The notes under the pieces were generated by a model. It saw nothing but the letters and a program-made list of their open reading frames with translations, ran no database searches and was not told the DNA's origin. Below, one piece after another: positions 16,795-25,100 of a stretch of DNA of 64,000 bases; position 1 is the stretch's first letter, and each line of letters opens with the position of its first letter. Where the stretch lies: positions 248,001 to 312,000 of the forward strand of contig JADJEQ010000004.1 of assembly GCA_016709025.1 (NCBI GenBank), read 5' to 3'. This DNA comes from Bacteroidales bacterium (GTDB taxonomy: Bacteria > Bacteroidota > Bacteroidia > Bacteroidales > Lentimicrobiaceae). The position numbers and the translations under genes were made by a program.

Positions 16795-16802
16795 CAAACA
16801 TA
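16795..16802 (-). promoter_or_regulatory. -7 box TATGTTTG, conserved promoter block
   Basis: gtgtcacaaacatactcagc, with gaatcctgccggtgccgc further upstream, matches the block at 13614 and 10943. The box is 36 nt before the start at 16759. Confidence 0.6.
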
Positions 16803-16875
16803 CTCAGCAAGGTTTACTCTGCTTTCATTGTTTCCAAATTGAATCCTGCCGGTGCCGCATCGATCTGCAGTCTGT

Positions 16876-17385
16876 TTAAGGGCATGTTGCCATTGACTCC
16901 AATGTAGGCATGGTAAATCCACCGGGCGTCCATTGATCTTCAAAGTATAAGCTGCTTTTGGGTATACTCCCCGGAAAGCAACTTAGTTTATACAACTCTC
17001 CGCATGTCCCGATGTGATGGCCACCTGAAGTTGTAACCTGTATCTTATAATAATAGACCGACCAGTCGTCAGGGCCCTGAGTTGTAGTCCATCCCAGGTC
17101 AGGGGAAGTGGTCGTAAACACGACATTGTTGTCTCCATCATAGATGGTGAATTCCAGATCTGCAACATTTTGGGTAATCGGTCTGCTGACATCGTTTAAT
17201 CCGTCGGCATTCGGTGTAAATGCATTGGGCATGTATATTCTGGCATTGTCATCAGTGCCAAGGGTGTCTGTTATAAGACCATCACAATTCACATGAATGG
17301 TTGTGATGTTTGGCTCGCCGGGTTCTTTACAGTTTGTCAGGATCAACATGATGGCTGTCAGGCCAATAATAGGTGAAATTTTCAT
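16876..17385 (-). CDS. lipoprotein with gliding-motility-type C-terminal domain
   Basis: Signal MKISPIIGLTAIMLILTNC gives lipobox LTNC. Residues ~52-130 match the type B CTD of type IX secretion cargo: YMPNAFTPNADGLNDVSRP, LEFTIYDGDNNVVF, then a W.....DDWSVYYYKIQVT segment equivalent to the usual W-D-G...G-x-Y-x-Y. Finding this domain directly after a lipobox, with a ~40-residue non-standard tail (CFPGSIPKSSLYFEDQW) instead of ending at the domain, is unusual. The domain may be used here for surface display of a tiny lipoprotein rather than for sorting a large cargo. Compare the standard cargo at 35118-38423. Confidence 0.72.
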   Translation of the reverse strand: MKISPIIGLTAIMLILTNCKEPGEPNITTIHVNCDGLITDTLGTDDNARIYMPNAFTPNADGLNDVSRPITQNVADLEFTIYDGDNNVVFTTTSPDLGWTTTQGPDDWSVYYYKIQVTTSGGHHIGTCGELYKLSCFPGSIPKSSLYFEDQWTPGGFTMPTLESMATCP

Positions 17386-17472
17386 TGCAGGTTTGATTGG
17401 ATTTTGAACGTTTATAAAATTGAAGCCAACGATTGGGGGTATATGCCCTAAGGGATTATGGGTGGTTTCCTG

Positions 17473-18141
17473 TCAGGTTATGAATTTATTTACCCCGATC
17501 ACAATAAGAATAGCAAAAGTTCCCAAAACAGTAAAATATCCAACCGCTTTCATATTTAATTTAAGAATCCGGTTACCTCTCCACAAAATTAAAAACAGCA
17601 GCATCAGTACAATCGCGGCAATCATATATTTATTCAGATCCAGCATGGATGCTATCCTTGCTTCGTCCTGCAAATCAATTCCGCCGAAAACAAGTGAGAA
17701 GAATCTTGAGAATACTGCAAAAAATGCAAATGCGTATGCATAAATTGATTTGGTTATCCAGGTAATCCATAAAAACACAAGCGCCTGAATGATTGTAAAA
17801 AGAGGACCTCCGGCTGCCGACCATAAAGCATGCGATTCATCCAAATAAAAGCCACTTGCCGGTGAAGAATTATTTAAACTGATGGTCATATCATTACCTG
17901 ATAGTTCTCCGGATAACCAATGTCCGGATTCATGGAAAAGATAGGTGATAAATGCAATGGGTATAAATAAAACAATCACCTTCCAATTGATCCGGCTTTC
18001 TTTTAAATCGGTGCCTATTCTATTTCCGAAAGTCTGTTTCACTTTAAATCTGATATTGATAACGATTTCTTCTATTGGAGGGGGCAAAAGTGACAATACG
18101 AAAAACCATGAAGTTCGGAGCGATTCTATTTCATGTCCCAA
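17473..18141 (-). CDS. M50-like membrane metalloprotease, 222 aa
   Basis: A first span (WKVIVLFIPIAFITYLF) runs straight into HESGHWLSGE, an HExxH zinc motif placed at the membrane edge as in M50 / site-2-protease-like families. Then come ALWSAAGGPLFTIIQALVF, YAYAFAFFAVFSRFFSL, YMIAAIVLMLLFLILW and VLGTFAILIVIGV. AGGPL takes the place of the NPxG/GPL region of M50 proteins, and the conserved third zinc ligand (Asp) could be in FGGIDLQDEAR. Likely an integral-membrane peptidase or a non-catalytic relative. The substrate is unknown, and no anti-sigma factor is nearby. The 60 residues before the first span are weakly supported. Confidence 0.6.
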   Translation of the reverse strand: MGHEIESLRTSWFFVLSLLPPPIEEIVINIRFKVKQTFGNRIGTDLKESRINWKVIVLFIPIAFITYLFHESGHWLSGELSGNDMTISLNNSSPASGFYLDESHALWSAAGGPLFTIIQALVFLWITWITKSIYAYAFAFFAVFSRFFSLVFGGIDLQDEARIASMLDLNKYMIAAIVLMLLFLILWRGNRILKLNMKAVGYFTVLGTFAILIVIGVNKFIT

Positions 18142-18218
18142 TTTATTTGATGTGAGCCACTAATCTGGAATAAACTCTTAAACCCAAATTTTTATATTGG
18201 GTTTATAACAGTTGTTTA

Positions 18219-18977
18219 TTATTCTGAAATTCCAAGTTGTTTTCTTAAGTCATGGTGAAAGTGATACAATTCTTCTATAGGCACTGCTTTTCGATGGTTC
18301 TTATTTATATCTTTCCCTTCCTCTGTCCACAAGTAAGGAAAGAAACTAAAAACTTTGTCGCCTTCGAGTTTTGAAACCTCTTCATTCCAATTTGTCCATC
18401 GGTAACCTTTATAGAACTCATCCAGATTATCGTTGAAACAAAAATAAAGAAAGTCAGTGTAAGACAAACCCAGTGGTTCATATTCTAAATTGTCTGCTGA
18501 CAAATAATAAGTCTTACCCAAATCTTCACCAAGTCCACCGCCGTTTAAAAGAAAGAAACCGCCCATTGCATCGTCTGCTATCAGTAAAAACGGTGCAGGT
18601 TGCCCGAACTCTGTAATTGATTTTCCTTTATTCCAGTCTGGAAGTGTTCGGGTGAGTCTATTGCTGCCTGAGCCAAGAATTCTTATCCAGCCGTTGTCGA
18701 TAAGAATTCCTCCGGTCATATAAATTATAGCACCCATAGGCGATCTGGTAGTAACCTGTGTTTTATATAATGCATTTTTGGCGTTATTTGTGTCAACAGG
18801 CAAAACTTCTACTTTGTTTGTTGCAGAATCTATCATCTGTTCTACAATCGCCCATCCAGGGTCAGTTGTATTGATCAGTTCCTGAATTGTCCGCATTTTT
18901 GTTTGTGCAAATAGTGAAAATGAATAAAAGAATAAGATGATTATTAAAACATGTCTTGTCATATCGCGGGTTTTCAA
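18219..18977 (-). CDS. DUF2625 family secreted protein
   Basis: 252 residues with a signal peptide (VLIIILFFYSFSLFA-Q). The body follows DUF2625 closely: RTIQELINTTDPGWAIVEQM, NKVEVLPVD, QVTTRSPMGAIIYMTGGILI, NGWIRILGSGSNRLTRTLPD, FLLIADDAMGGFFLLNGGGL, KTYYLSADNLEYEPLGLSYT, KVFSFFPYLWTEEG. DUF2625 proteins have no proven enzymatic role; they appear next to polymorphic-toxin and immunity-rich loci, so an immunity role is possible but inferred. The family is usually cytosolic, so the signal peptide here is notable. Family call is strong. Confidence 0.85.
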   Translation of the reverse strand: MKTRDMTRHVLIIILFFYSFSLFAQTKMRTIQELINTTDPGWAIVEQMIDSATNKVEVLPVDTNNAKNALYKTQVTTRSPMGAIIYMTGGILIDNGWIRILGSGSNRLTRTLPDWNKGKSITEFGQPAPFLLIADDAMGGFFLLNGGGLGEDLGKTYYLSADNLEYEPLGLSYTDFLYFCFNDNLDEFYKGYRWTNWNEEVSKLEGDKVFSFFPYLWTEEGKDINKNHRKAVPIEELYHFHHDLRKQLGISE

Positions 18978-19021
18978 TAGAGCAGCTAATATGCTTATGC
19001 TCCAGGCATGCAGTATTTCTC

Positions 19022-19070
19022 AATAAATATACAATCTTTCTCTATACAACCATTTATCCTGAAACATATA
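19022..19070. repeat. partial AGGCTAA-type element core
   Basis: aataaatatacaatctttct followed by ctatacaaccat aligns with aataaatgtacaatctttct / ccttacaaccat of site D (20983-21015). Terminal arms are not clear. Confidence 0.45.
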
Positions 19071-19087
19071 GCCGCAGGCAAAACTGG

Positions 19088-20233
19088 CTATTCAACTTTT
19101 TCTCTCCATTTATCTGGTGTATCAGAGAATCCAAGTGAATTTGAACTCTTTGCAATCCCGATGTTATATCCATAGATTAAATTTACCTGGATGTAGTTTA
19201 GGTTATTTACATCTGGATAATCCCTGAGTATTATTCTGATTGATTCCTTTACAAAATCCAAATCCTCAATATTATCAGGTCTCAGATTATAAATCAGATT
19301 ATCATTCAGGAAAATATTAAGTATTAAATACTCATTTTTACTTATATACTCTTCGCTTCCAAGCTTTTTCATCGAAGATGTATTCCTTGACAAGGAAGAA
19401 TATCCTACCTTATCAATTTCATCAATCTTTTCCTTGAGAGGCTTAAGTATGTGGACTATGCTTGTTGTTTCATTATTTCTCAGATTGATAAATAATAGTA
19501 ATCCAAAAATCACAATGGCCAATCCACCGGTTATCAAAGTTGGTAATGATTTTGATTGGGCAGGTTGTTGTCGCGGATATGCTTCTAAACTAATAACATA
19601 TGTACCCATTATCAGGTCATGAACAGCTTGTCTTGTGGGGAAATTCAATATTAAATGAACAGGAAGTAAAACAAGAAATGTTAGAAAGAAAATGCCTTTT
19701 GCTATATAAAGTATTGAAAATTCAGACCATCCCTCCAATCTGTAGTTTAAAAAGAAATAAGGAATTGTAAAGATTAAGGCTCTTAAAATGGATTTTGATA
19801 TACTTAAAGTATCCATATTGATATCAACGACCTGCAGTTTTACTGCTCTTTTCCCTAAAGTCTGCCCATTGAAGAGTTGACTGTTTCCAAGTCCAAAATA
19901 GACCAGCGCAATACTAAATCCAACCAATACACTTTGCCTACCCATCAGAACAAAGGTGTCACCAAGAAATAACCCAAGTACAGAACCTGTTAATCCCAGC
20001 ACCAATACATCAATCAGGTAGGCTCCAAACCGATACCAAATCTTTGCGTAAATAGGGTTAAGTTTTATTAAATCTATCTCAATTTTATCAACCTGGCCTG
20101 AATGCCCTCGTTGTCTGAGTTCCTCAATGATTTCAGTAAGTCTTTGTTTATCCAGACTTTTAGGATTTTTAACTAAAGAAAACAAATCATCGTCTGAATA
20201 ATCCGTAAGCTCTTTTTTGTAGAATGTATTCAT
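19088..20233 (-). CDS. RDD-family membrane protein, 381 aa
   Basis: Residues 1-60 are soluble and helical (LTEIIEELRQRGHSGQVDKI). Residues ~60-215 are an RDD domain: AKIWYRFGAYLIDVLVLGLT has the R...D pattern, LFNGQTLGKRAVKLQVVD is the classical GQTLGKR..KLKVV block, and RQAVHDLIMGTYVI is the terminal HD. A further span, LITGGLAIVIFGLLLFINL, precedes a ~120-residue extracytoplasmic C-terminal domain. RDD proteins are membrane proteins of uncertain role, some linked to ion or compatible-solute transport; the C-terminal domain is unrecognised. Confidence 0.8.
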   Translation of the reverse strand: MNTFYKKELTDYSDDDLFSLVKNPKSLDKQRLTEIIEELRQRGHSGQVDKIEIDLIKLNPIYAKIWYRFGAYLIDVLVLGLTGSVLGLFLGDTFVLMGRQSVLVGFSIALVYFGLGNSQLFNGQTLGKRAVKLQVVDINMDTLSISKSILRALIFTIPYFFLNYRLEGWSEFSILYIAKGIFFLTFLVLLPVHLILNFPTRQAVHDLIMGTYVISLEAYPRQQPAQSKSLPTLITGGLAIVIFGLLLFINLRNNETTSIVHILKPLKEKIDEIDKVGYSSLSRNTSSMKKLGSEEYISKNEYLILNIFLNDNLIYNLRPDNIEDLDFVKESIRIILRDYPDVNNLNYIQVNLIYGYNIGIAKSSNSLGFSDTPDKWREKVE

Positions 20234-20296
20234 AAGTTTCTGTTACATGTCGGTTTTTTTCCCGCTATAAGTAATATGTTGTTGTGTGTAGGTATT

Positions 20297-20890
20297 TTAT
20301 TCAATTTTTCTGATTCCCTTAAATTTTTCATTGCTTGTCTGTCCTTCTGAGTCATCATTATATATAATTCCTTTAACTTTTAAAGTGTCGAGCCATGCAA
20401 AGTCCGTGTTCCTTTGGATAAAAGATGATTTTGTCGATGAAGTCTTATTTCCTGTCAATTTAGTAGCTACAAATTCATCTATATTTTTGGAAGTTATAGG
20501 AAGATTTCCGTTGAATATAAATTTGTCGTCTATTGAAAAGGGCCACTCTAAAATTTTAAACTTGTTTGGATTAGCAAATATTACAATGTCATTGTCTAAG
20601 AATACGTGTTTATAATCCTTAGAATAACCGTCTGAAATCACTTCAAAGGTTACCGGATCAGCAAAATCGATTACTACGCCTTCCCAAAAAACGTTTTCTT
20701 TGTCTTTAGCATATTTTTTATCTTTTAGAATTTCAAATGTCGGCATGTCAGTGTTCATTTTTCTAATATGCTCTCCTGCTTCACTTTTTAAAACCCAAGC
20801 CCATTTGTTGTCAACTTTTTCATAGCCTTCTCCGCAAGAAGCTAGAAAAGTTGCCAAGAATAAAAATGTTAGTAATTTGAGTTTATTCAT
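20297..20890 (-). CDS. DKNYY-repeat lipoprotein, 197 aa
   Basis: Start at 20890 chosen because it opens a lipoprotein signal (MNKLKLLTFLFLATFLASC); an in-frame extension to 21016 is spacer DNA. The body carries DKNYY-type repeats: FEILKDKKYAKDKENVFWEG, DPVTFEVISDGYSKDYKHVF and FKILEWPFSIDDKFIF. Each is a 'K-D-K-x-x-V-F/Y-x-x-x ... D-x-x-T-F-x-x-x-x-x-x-Y-x-K-D' unit. The family is of unknown function and usually extracytoplasmic. The upstream spacer is AGGCTAA-type site D. Confidence 0.75.
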   Translation of the reverse strand: MNKLKLLTFLFLATFLASCGEGYEKVDNKWAWVLKSEAGEHIRKMNTDMPTFEILKDKKYAKDKENVFWEGVVIDFADPVTFEVISDGYSKDYKHVFLDNDIVIFANPNKFKILEWPFSIDDKFIFNGNLPITSKNIDEFVATKLTGNKTSSTKSSFIQRNTDFAWLDTLKVKGIIYNDDSEGQTSNEKFKGIRKIE

Positions 20891-20920
20891 CGGGTTATCG
20901 TTTTCAAACTTACTTACAGC

Positions 20921-21052
20921 GCGTCCGAGGCTAAGCGGTATCTGGCACTTTTTAAAACAGCTCTTTCCGGCCAGCACAATTTTTAATAAATGTACAATCT
21001 TTCTCCTTACAACCATGCGCCTCCCGCATGTGCGGGATTTAGCCTTTGTTGA
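20921..21052. repeat. AGGCTAA-type intergenic element (site D)
   Basis: aggctaa (20928-20934) and ttagcct (21039-21045) are inverted. The interior shares ctttccggccagcacaattt and tgtacaatct with site C. A short extra hairpin, cccgca-tg-tgcggg, sits in the right arm (21023-21036) where sites C and the 12669 half-element have cgttagcg or gatagcg. Confidence 0.6.
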
Positions 21053-21063
21053 TTAGTTTTTGT

Positions 21064-21486
21064 TTATTCATCATAATATGTGTACTTTAACCTTTTTTCG
21101 GATGGGTAGAAAAACATAGATTTTCTAATTGTTGAAGGATAATTAAAAAATTCAACATAATAGAAATCATCTTTAAAATAGGCTTGCTTATCAACATCCT
21201 TACATTGTTCTAATTGCTGCATTTTTGGAAAGCCATAGGTGAAATATTTCCGTGATTTTATCTGATTAACGAGTCTTTCCGAGTCAGAAGACGTAACAAT
21301 TATTTCACACTGAAAAATGAAATCTGTAGTACCTTCAGTTTCACATTTTATAACTTTAAACTCATCATTAAGTGAAATGTCAATTTCTTTTAAGTAGGAT
21401 TGTACCATCTCTTCGTCAGAAGTACAACCAGAAAAAAAAATTGTCCATAAAGATGTAAAAAGTATTTTTGAATAAATGTTTCTCAT
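21064..21486 (-). CDS. small lipoprotein, 140 aa
   Basis: Signal MRNIYSKILFTSLWTIFFSGC with lipobox FFSGC; acidic residues follow (TSDEEM). The soluble part is beta-rich: NDEFKVIKCETEGTTDFIFQ, CEIIVTSSDSERLVNQ, KQAYFKDDFYYVEFF. Not recognised. The array promoter block lies 36 nt upstream (21522). Confidence 0.62.
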   Translation of the reverse strand: MRNIYSKILFTSLWTIFFSGCTSDEEMVQSYLKEIDISLNDEFKVIKCETEGTTDFIFQCEIIVTSSDSERLVNQIKSRKYFTYGFPKMQQLEQCKDVDKQAYFKDDFYYVEFFNYPSTIRKSMFFYPSEKRLKYTYYDE

Positions 21487-21521
21487 TTTATTAAAATAAG
21501 CACAACCTATTTATAACATCA

Positions 21522-21529
21522 CAAACATA
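21522..21529 (-). promoter_or_regulatory. -7 box TATGTTTG with TTG 20 nt upstream
   Basis: On the minus strand, TTG, 20 nt, TATGTTTG, then TGATGTTATAAATAGG, 36 nt before the start at 21486. This is the clearest copy of the conserved array promoter block. Confidence 0.68.
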
Positions 21530-21716
21530 CCATATTCACAATTTCCATCCAACATATTCGAACATAAAATTCTTCCACTGCTGTGTTGGTATAGTGGTGA
21601 GTTTTGGGCCGGAATGTTCATCTAACTTGCATTATTGAAGCGGGGTACAAACCTTCGCATGCCACTATAACCCTTATTGCAAATATCTTATGAACAAGCA
21701 TGAGTTTCGGTTTTAA

Positions 21717-22295
21717 TCAAATATGTGCAAACATAATCTTAAAATCAATTCCGCTGATCCGCTTTAATTCAAGCAATAACTTTGATTTATTAATCTTTGA
21801 ATCCGGGTCATATACTACAATCATTGATTTTGCAAATCCACAATCGGCAATATATTTCAGGGAGTTCAAATCAGTCGGTGTATAGCAACAAATTGTTGTA
21901 ACAGACAAATCTAAAAAATTTGCTTTGGATGCTTTGTCCATAGATTCCTGCCAGAAGTCCATTGAAATCTCTTTACCACAATCAGGGCAGACAACTCTTT
22001 CAAAATCCTGCCCACAATCCACAAAGCTAATCGCTGAATCAAGTTGAATATTGATCTCTTTATCCGGGAATTCCTTTGAGAGATAATCGATCAACAAAAC
22101 CGATATATCCCGGTGTAATTCAAGATCGGGTTTTTGCGGGATAATCCTGACCTCAAACCCGGAATACGTTGCTCTTTTAGGTTTATAAATCAATTTAAGT
22201 CCCGATTCTGCCTTTTCTTCCGTCAATTTTGTCTGAGTTTTACAACCAAATAATCCGGATATTGATATCATTAATATAAAGGTTAGTACTTTCAC
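21717..22295 (-). CDS. lipoprotein with CPxCG zinc-ribbon-like motif, 192 aa
   Basis: Signal MKVLTFILMISISGLFGC with lipobox LFGC. The C-terminal half has VVCPDCGKEISMDFWQESM, TTICCYTPTDLNSLKYI and ADCGFAKSMIVVYDP. The CPxCG...CC set suggests a zinc ribbon, and the segment resembles small cytosolic bacterial proteins of unknown function with C-P-x-C-G-x-x-I-x-x-x-x-W-x-x-x-M. Here that domain follows a lipobox, so it should sit outside the cytoplasm. No function can be given. Confidence 0.6.
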   Translation of the reverse strand: MKVLTFILMISISGLFGCKTQTKLTEEKAESGLKLIYKPKRATYSGFEVRIIPQKPDLELHRDISVLLIDYLSKEFPDKEINIQLDSAISFVDCGQDFERVVCPDCGKEISMDFWQESMDKASKANFLDLSVTTICCYTPTDLNSLKYIADCGFAKSMIVVYDPDSKINKSKLLLELKRISGIDFKIMFAHI

Positions 22296-22358
22296 AAAAT
22301 CACAAATAAATCAATGGTGACGTCGTTCTTGTAAGAATTTTCCGGCAACCCGCCCAGG

Positions 22359-22832
22359 CTATTTCTCCAATCGGTCAAGAATAAAAAACATTCCTAATGT
22401 GAACAAAAAAATCTTGTCATTATTTACATCGAAGTGAATTTCTTTGAAAAAGTCATCCTTGCAATTGACTTTTATAAGATAGACTTCTGAAGGTTCTTTA
22501 ATGCCAAGCACGATGGGTTTTATCTCAAATTTGTCGCTAAAGTATTTAATTGGATCTTCAATCTTTATCTTTTTGCCAGGACGGAATTCGCATTTAATGG
22601 GTGATAATCCTGCAGCTCTGGTGAACTCGTTCTCTTCAAAAGATTGCCTGATAAAATTATCGAATGTTACAGTATCACCGATGTAAAATTCTGCCATCTG
22701 GTTTGACATACCTGATGGGCCTGCACTTTGAAACCTTTCTATTATCCATTTCCCTTTCATTTGATCTGTTATTTCCTGACCATTTAGTGAGAAAAGAATG
22801 AAGAATGATAAGACTGTGAATAGATACTTCAT
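22359..22832 (-). CDS. secreted hypothetical protein, 157 aa
   Basis: Signal peptide MKYLFTVLSFFILFSLNGQ. The mature part begins EITDQMKGKWIIERFQSAG, a lipocalin-like opening (small 'KGxW' beta-barrel start), and continues with FYIGDTVTFDNFIRQSFEE and IHFDVNNDKIFLFTLGMFFI strands. A lipocalin-type fold is plausible but not proven. No conserved promoter block is visible just upstream (22833-23030 shows nothing else recognisable). Confidence 0.55.
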   Translation of the reverse strand: MKYLFTVLSFFILFSLNGQEITDQMKGKWIIERFQSAGPSGMSNQMAEFYIGDTVTFDNFIRQSFEENEFTRAAGLSPIKCEFRPGKKIKIEDPIKYFSDKFEIKPIVLGIKEPSEVYLIKVNCKDDFFKEIHFDVNNDKIFLFTLGMFFILDRLEK

Positions 22833-23030
22833 GTTTTTGTTTTTAAGTTATTCCATCCTGTTTACTTTTCACAATCAGGCGACATGATTGACTATATGAA
22901 ACGGCTGGTTTCTGTGCACTCATCCGCTGAATTGTCGAAATTCAAATACTCTTGTTTGTTCTTTTACCTGCAACTTCTCCGTTTACCGAAAATAACTGTA
23001 CTACAGACAGTTTAAGCATTAGATTGGGCT

Positions 23031-23834
23031 TTATTGTTTTACCGGATTAAAGAAATACGCTATTTCATCGTCGGTAAGTATTCGATCGTAAATCAATAAA
23101 TCATCAATATCACCTTTAAAGTAAGTAAAGAAGTGGTCGAATGCATCTGAATCAAAAGTTTCTATCATGCTTTTGCCTAGATATAAATCCTGATCCATTC
23201 TACCCCCGGTAAATCCAAACGAATAGCCCGGATTACTCCTGGTCTCTTTTTGATATACTCCATTTGCATAGTCATATAGCGTGATACTATTGTCGGTAAA
23301 TGACAGGGCAAATAGCTTAAATCCTTCTTTATCGATTCCTGACAACAGACTACCTCCTCCTAATAGCGGATAATTTCCAAATGAATATTCAAAAGCACCC
23401 ATTCTGCTACTGAACAAAAAACTGGACCTGATTGAGTCAACCATAGAAAAAACAACAGATTCAGATTGACTATTTGCTATGTTGGATGTTTCGATTTTAC
23501 ACCATATAATTAAAGTACCTTCGTTATGAACCAATGTATTGCCAAAATCGGGTATAATCAAAAAATCACTGATGCCGTTGAAATGTATCGCTCCAGCCGA
23601 ATGATTATTTCTATCGGACGCAAAAGTTGGGTTCGATCCCATCGCGTTGTGCGCATAGCCACTATAATCCTTTAAGTCCCCATTAAATGGGTAGTAACCG
23701 ATAAGACCCTCTTTAATAAATCCAGATTCATCAAGATAGCTATGGGAAGTGTCAGATACAGAATCCTTCTTTTCACATGATATAAAAAGAGAAATTAAAA
23801 CCAACAAAATCAATGTGTTAAAAATCGCCTTCAT
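23031..23834 (-). CDS. LamG-like (concanavalin A) lipoprotein, 267 aa
   Basis: Signal MKAIFNTLILLVLISLFISC with lipobox FISC. From residue ~40 the protein is a typical LamG/jellyroll domain: GLIGYYPFNGDLKDYSGYAH, HSAGAIHFNGISDFLIIPDF, EGTLIIWCKIET, FKGDIDDLLIYDRILTDDEI. The opening 'Y-P-F-x-G-x-x-x-D-x-S-G' and closing 'G-x-I-D-D-L-x-I-Y-x-R-x-L-x-x-x-E-I' are diagnostic. LamG domains bind glycans or protein ligands at the cell surface. It probably acts as a surface adhesin or binding protein; the ligand is unknown. Confidence 0.82.
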   Translation of the reverse strand: MKAIFNTLILLVLISLFISCEKKDSVSDTSHSYLDESGFIKEGLIGYYPFNGDLKDYSGYAHNAMGSNPTFASDRNNHSAGAIHFNGISDFLIIPDFGNTLVHNEGTLIIWCKIETSNIANSQSESVVFSMVDSIRSSFLFSSRMGAFEYSFGNYPLLGGGSLLSGIDKEGFKLFALSFTDNSITLYDYANGVYQKETRSNPGYSFGFTGGRMDQDLYLGKSMIETFDSDAFDHFFTYFKGDIDDLLIYDRILTDDEIAYFFNPVKQ

Positions 23835-23949
23835 CTTTATACTATTTCATTGTTAATTAATTTCTCAAGCAAAATTGGGTTGACTGCCCATGTCAGTTTT
23901 AATTGCAGCCAATGCTGAAGCAATGACAAGTGCGGGAATAAATTTTTGC

Positions 23950-24893
23950 TCAGCTGTCTGCCAGCACAAATGTATTTAAAGAATTCAATTGTTTCAACGA
24001 ACACTGCATTTGCGTTTCTATGTAGCGTTTTGTTATGTGCGTCTTATTTGTGAAATTGCTTTTTCTAGCTTGTTCGTTTCTTCGTCTTAGTATAATGAAA
24101 CTCTCAAGTTTTGCATAGCTGTGTCCATTCCATTTGATAATGTCAAATCTAAGATTTCTTAATGACCTACGTATATTCCTCAAACATTTTCTTTCATCTT
24201 TATCATGTTTGAAAATTTCTCTGATTCTGCTATCATTTGTTTCGTACTTTACTTCTCTGATTCGCCCATTTTTATTTATGAAAACGAAGTATTCATCATC
24301 ACAAAATATTTCTCCTAATTCTATCCAATTTAATTTTTGTATTTCGGAAAAAATAGTGTCAGTTATGTTCTCGTTGTATATTCTGAAATGAAATTTTTTA
24401 TATCAATATAATTGTCAATATCTTTTCTCTTGAATAATCGACCTTTTTTAAATTTCAATATTTCTTCCTTTGTGTATGTTCTCCCAAAAATACCGTCCCA
24501 TCTAAGCAAAGCACCTTTCTTGATGACCAAACTCGAAGAAAACCAGTCTGCAAAGACAACTCCATTGTTGTATTTTTCTTTAAAAGTAGCACTTAAAATT
24601 TCCGATGAATAAGGATTATCCTTTAAACCTACAAGAAAAAACTTGCCGTCTTCAAGTCGCCATATTCCCTGATAACCTCGCCATAAGTTAAAAGAAAAAC
24701 TTTCAGGTTCATCTTTGTATTTATTAAGACTTTCAAAAAATAGTTTTTGTCTAGTGGAGTCGAGTTCGTTCAGTGGAAGGGAAAAAATTGCAACTGTGTC
24801 TTTTCCAATAATTAGTATGTCAGGTGCTTGTGGACTTGCTTTTATGCTATTTAAGCAAAGTATGAATAGAAATAGTATTAATATTTTTTTCAA
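23950..24893 (-). pseudogene. secreted protein gene with frameshift in a poly-A run
   Basis: The upstream frame begins with a TTG start at 24893 and a signal peptide (KKILILFLFILCLNSIKAS) and runs to IDNYIDIKNFISEYTTRT (stop near 24363). In the other frame, coding continues without a break as KKFHFRIYNENITDTIF, EIQKLNWIELGEIFCDDEYF, NKNGRIREVKYETNDSRIRE and NGHSYAKLESFIILRRRNEQ. The frames cross at a run of six A (24394-24399 as T on plus), so one missing or extra base restores a ~310-residue protein. The second half resembles TonB-like/energy-transducer C-termini only loosely (INKNGRIREVKY). Real decay or homopolymer error cannot be told apart here. Confidence 0.6.
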
Positions 24894-24957
24894 AGTTTTA
24901 TCAATTTTCGGTTTATTGCGGTGTCTTAAAATGCTACATAACTTGTCTATAACATTA

Positions 24958-24965
24958 CAAACATA
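24958..24965 (-). promoter_or_regulatory. -7 box TATGTTTG, conserved promoter block
   Basis: ctataacattacaaacataa, then cgctttcccaatttctttcc and ggattgaacaccaaatcc, one of the best-conserved copies. It is 65 nt before the TTG start at 24893. Confidence 0.62.
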
Positions 24966-25034
24966 ACGCTTTCCCAATTTCTTTCCTATAGGATTGAACA
25001 CCAAATCCTTTTTTTAACAGGTTTGTTCATCGCT

Positions 25035-25083
25035 GATAAATTTACAATCTTTCCATTTTACCAAGTGCCCGATGGCGTTTAGT
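25035..25083. repeat. partial AGGCTAA-type element core
   Basis: aaatttacaatctttccatt followed by accaagtgcccgatggcgtt and tagt aligns with the right half of sites C/D and of 12669-12712 (tgtacaatctttct ... aaccatgcgcccgatagcgc). The left arm is not found. Confidence 0.5.
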
Positions 25084-25100
25084 AATTCTGGCTTCTTAAA

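Noticed and set aside
4300..25083. Canonical integron attC sites and a complete integron
   Set aside because: RYYYAAC and GTTRRRY boxes do not match exactly and no integrase gene is in the window. Kept only as attC-like structures.
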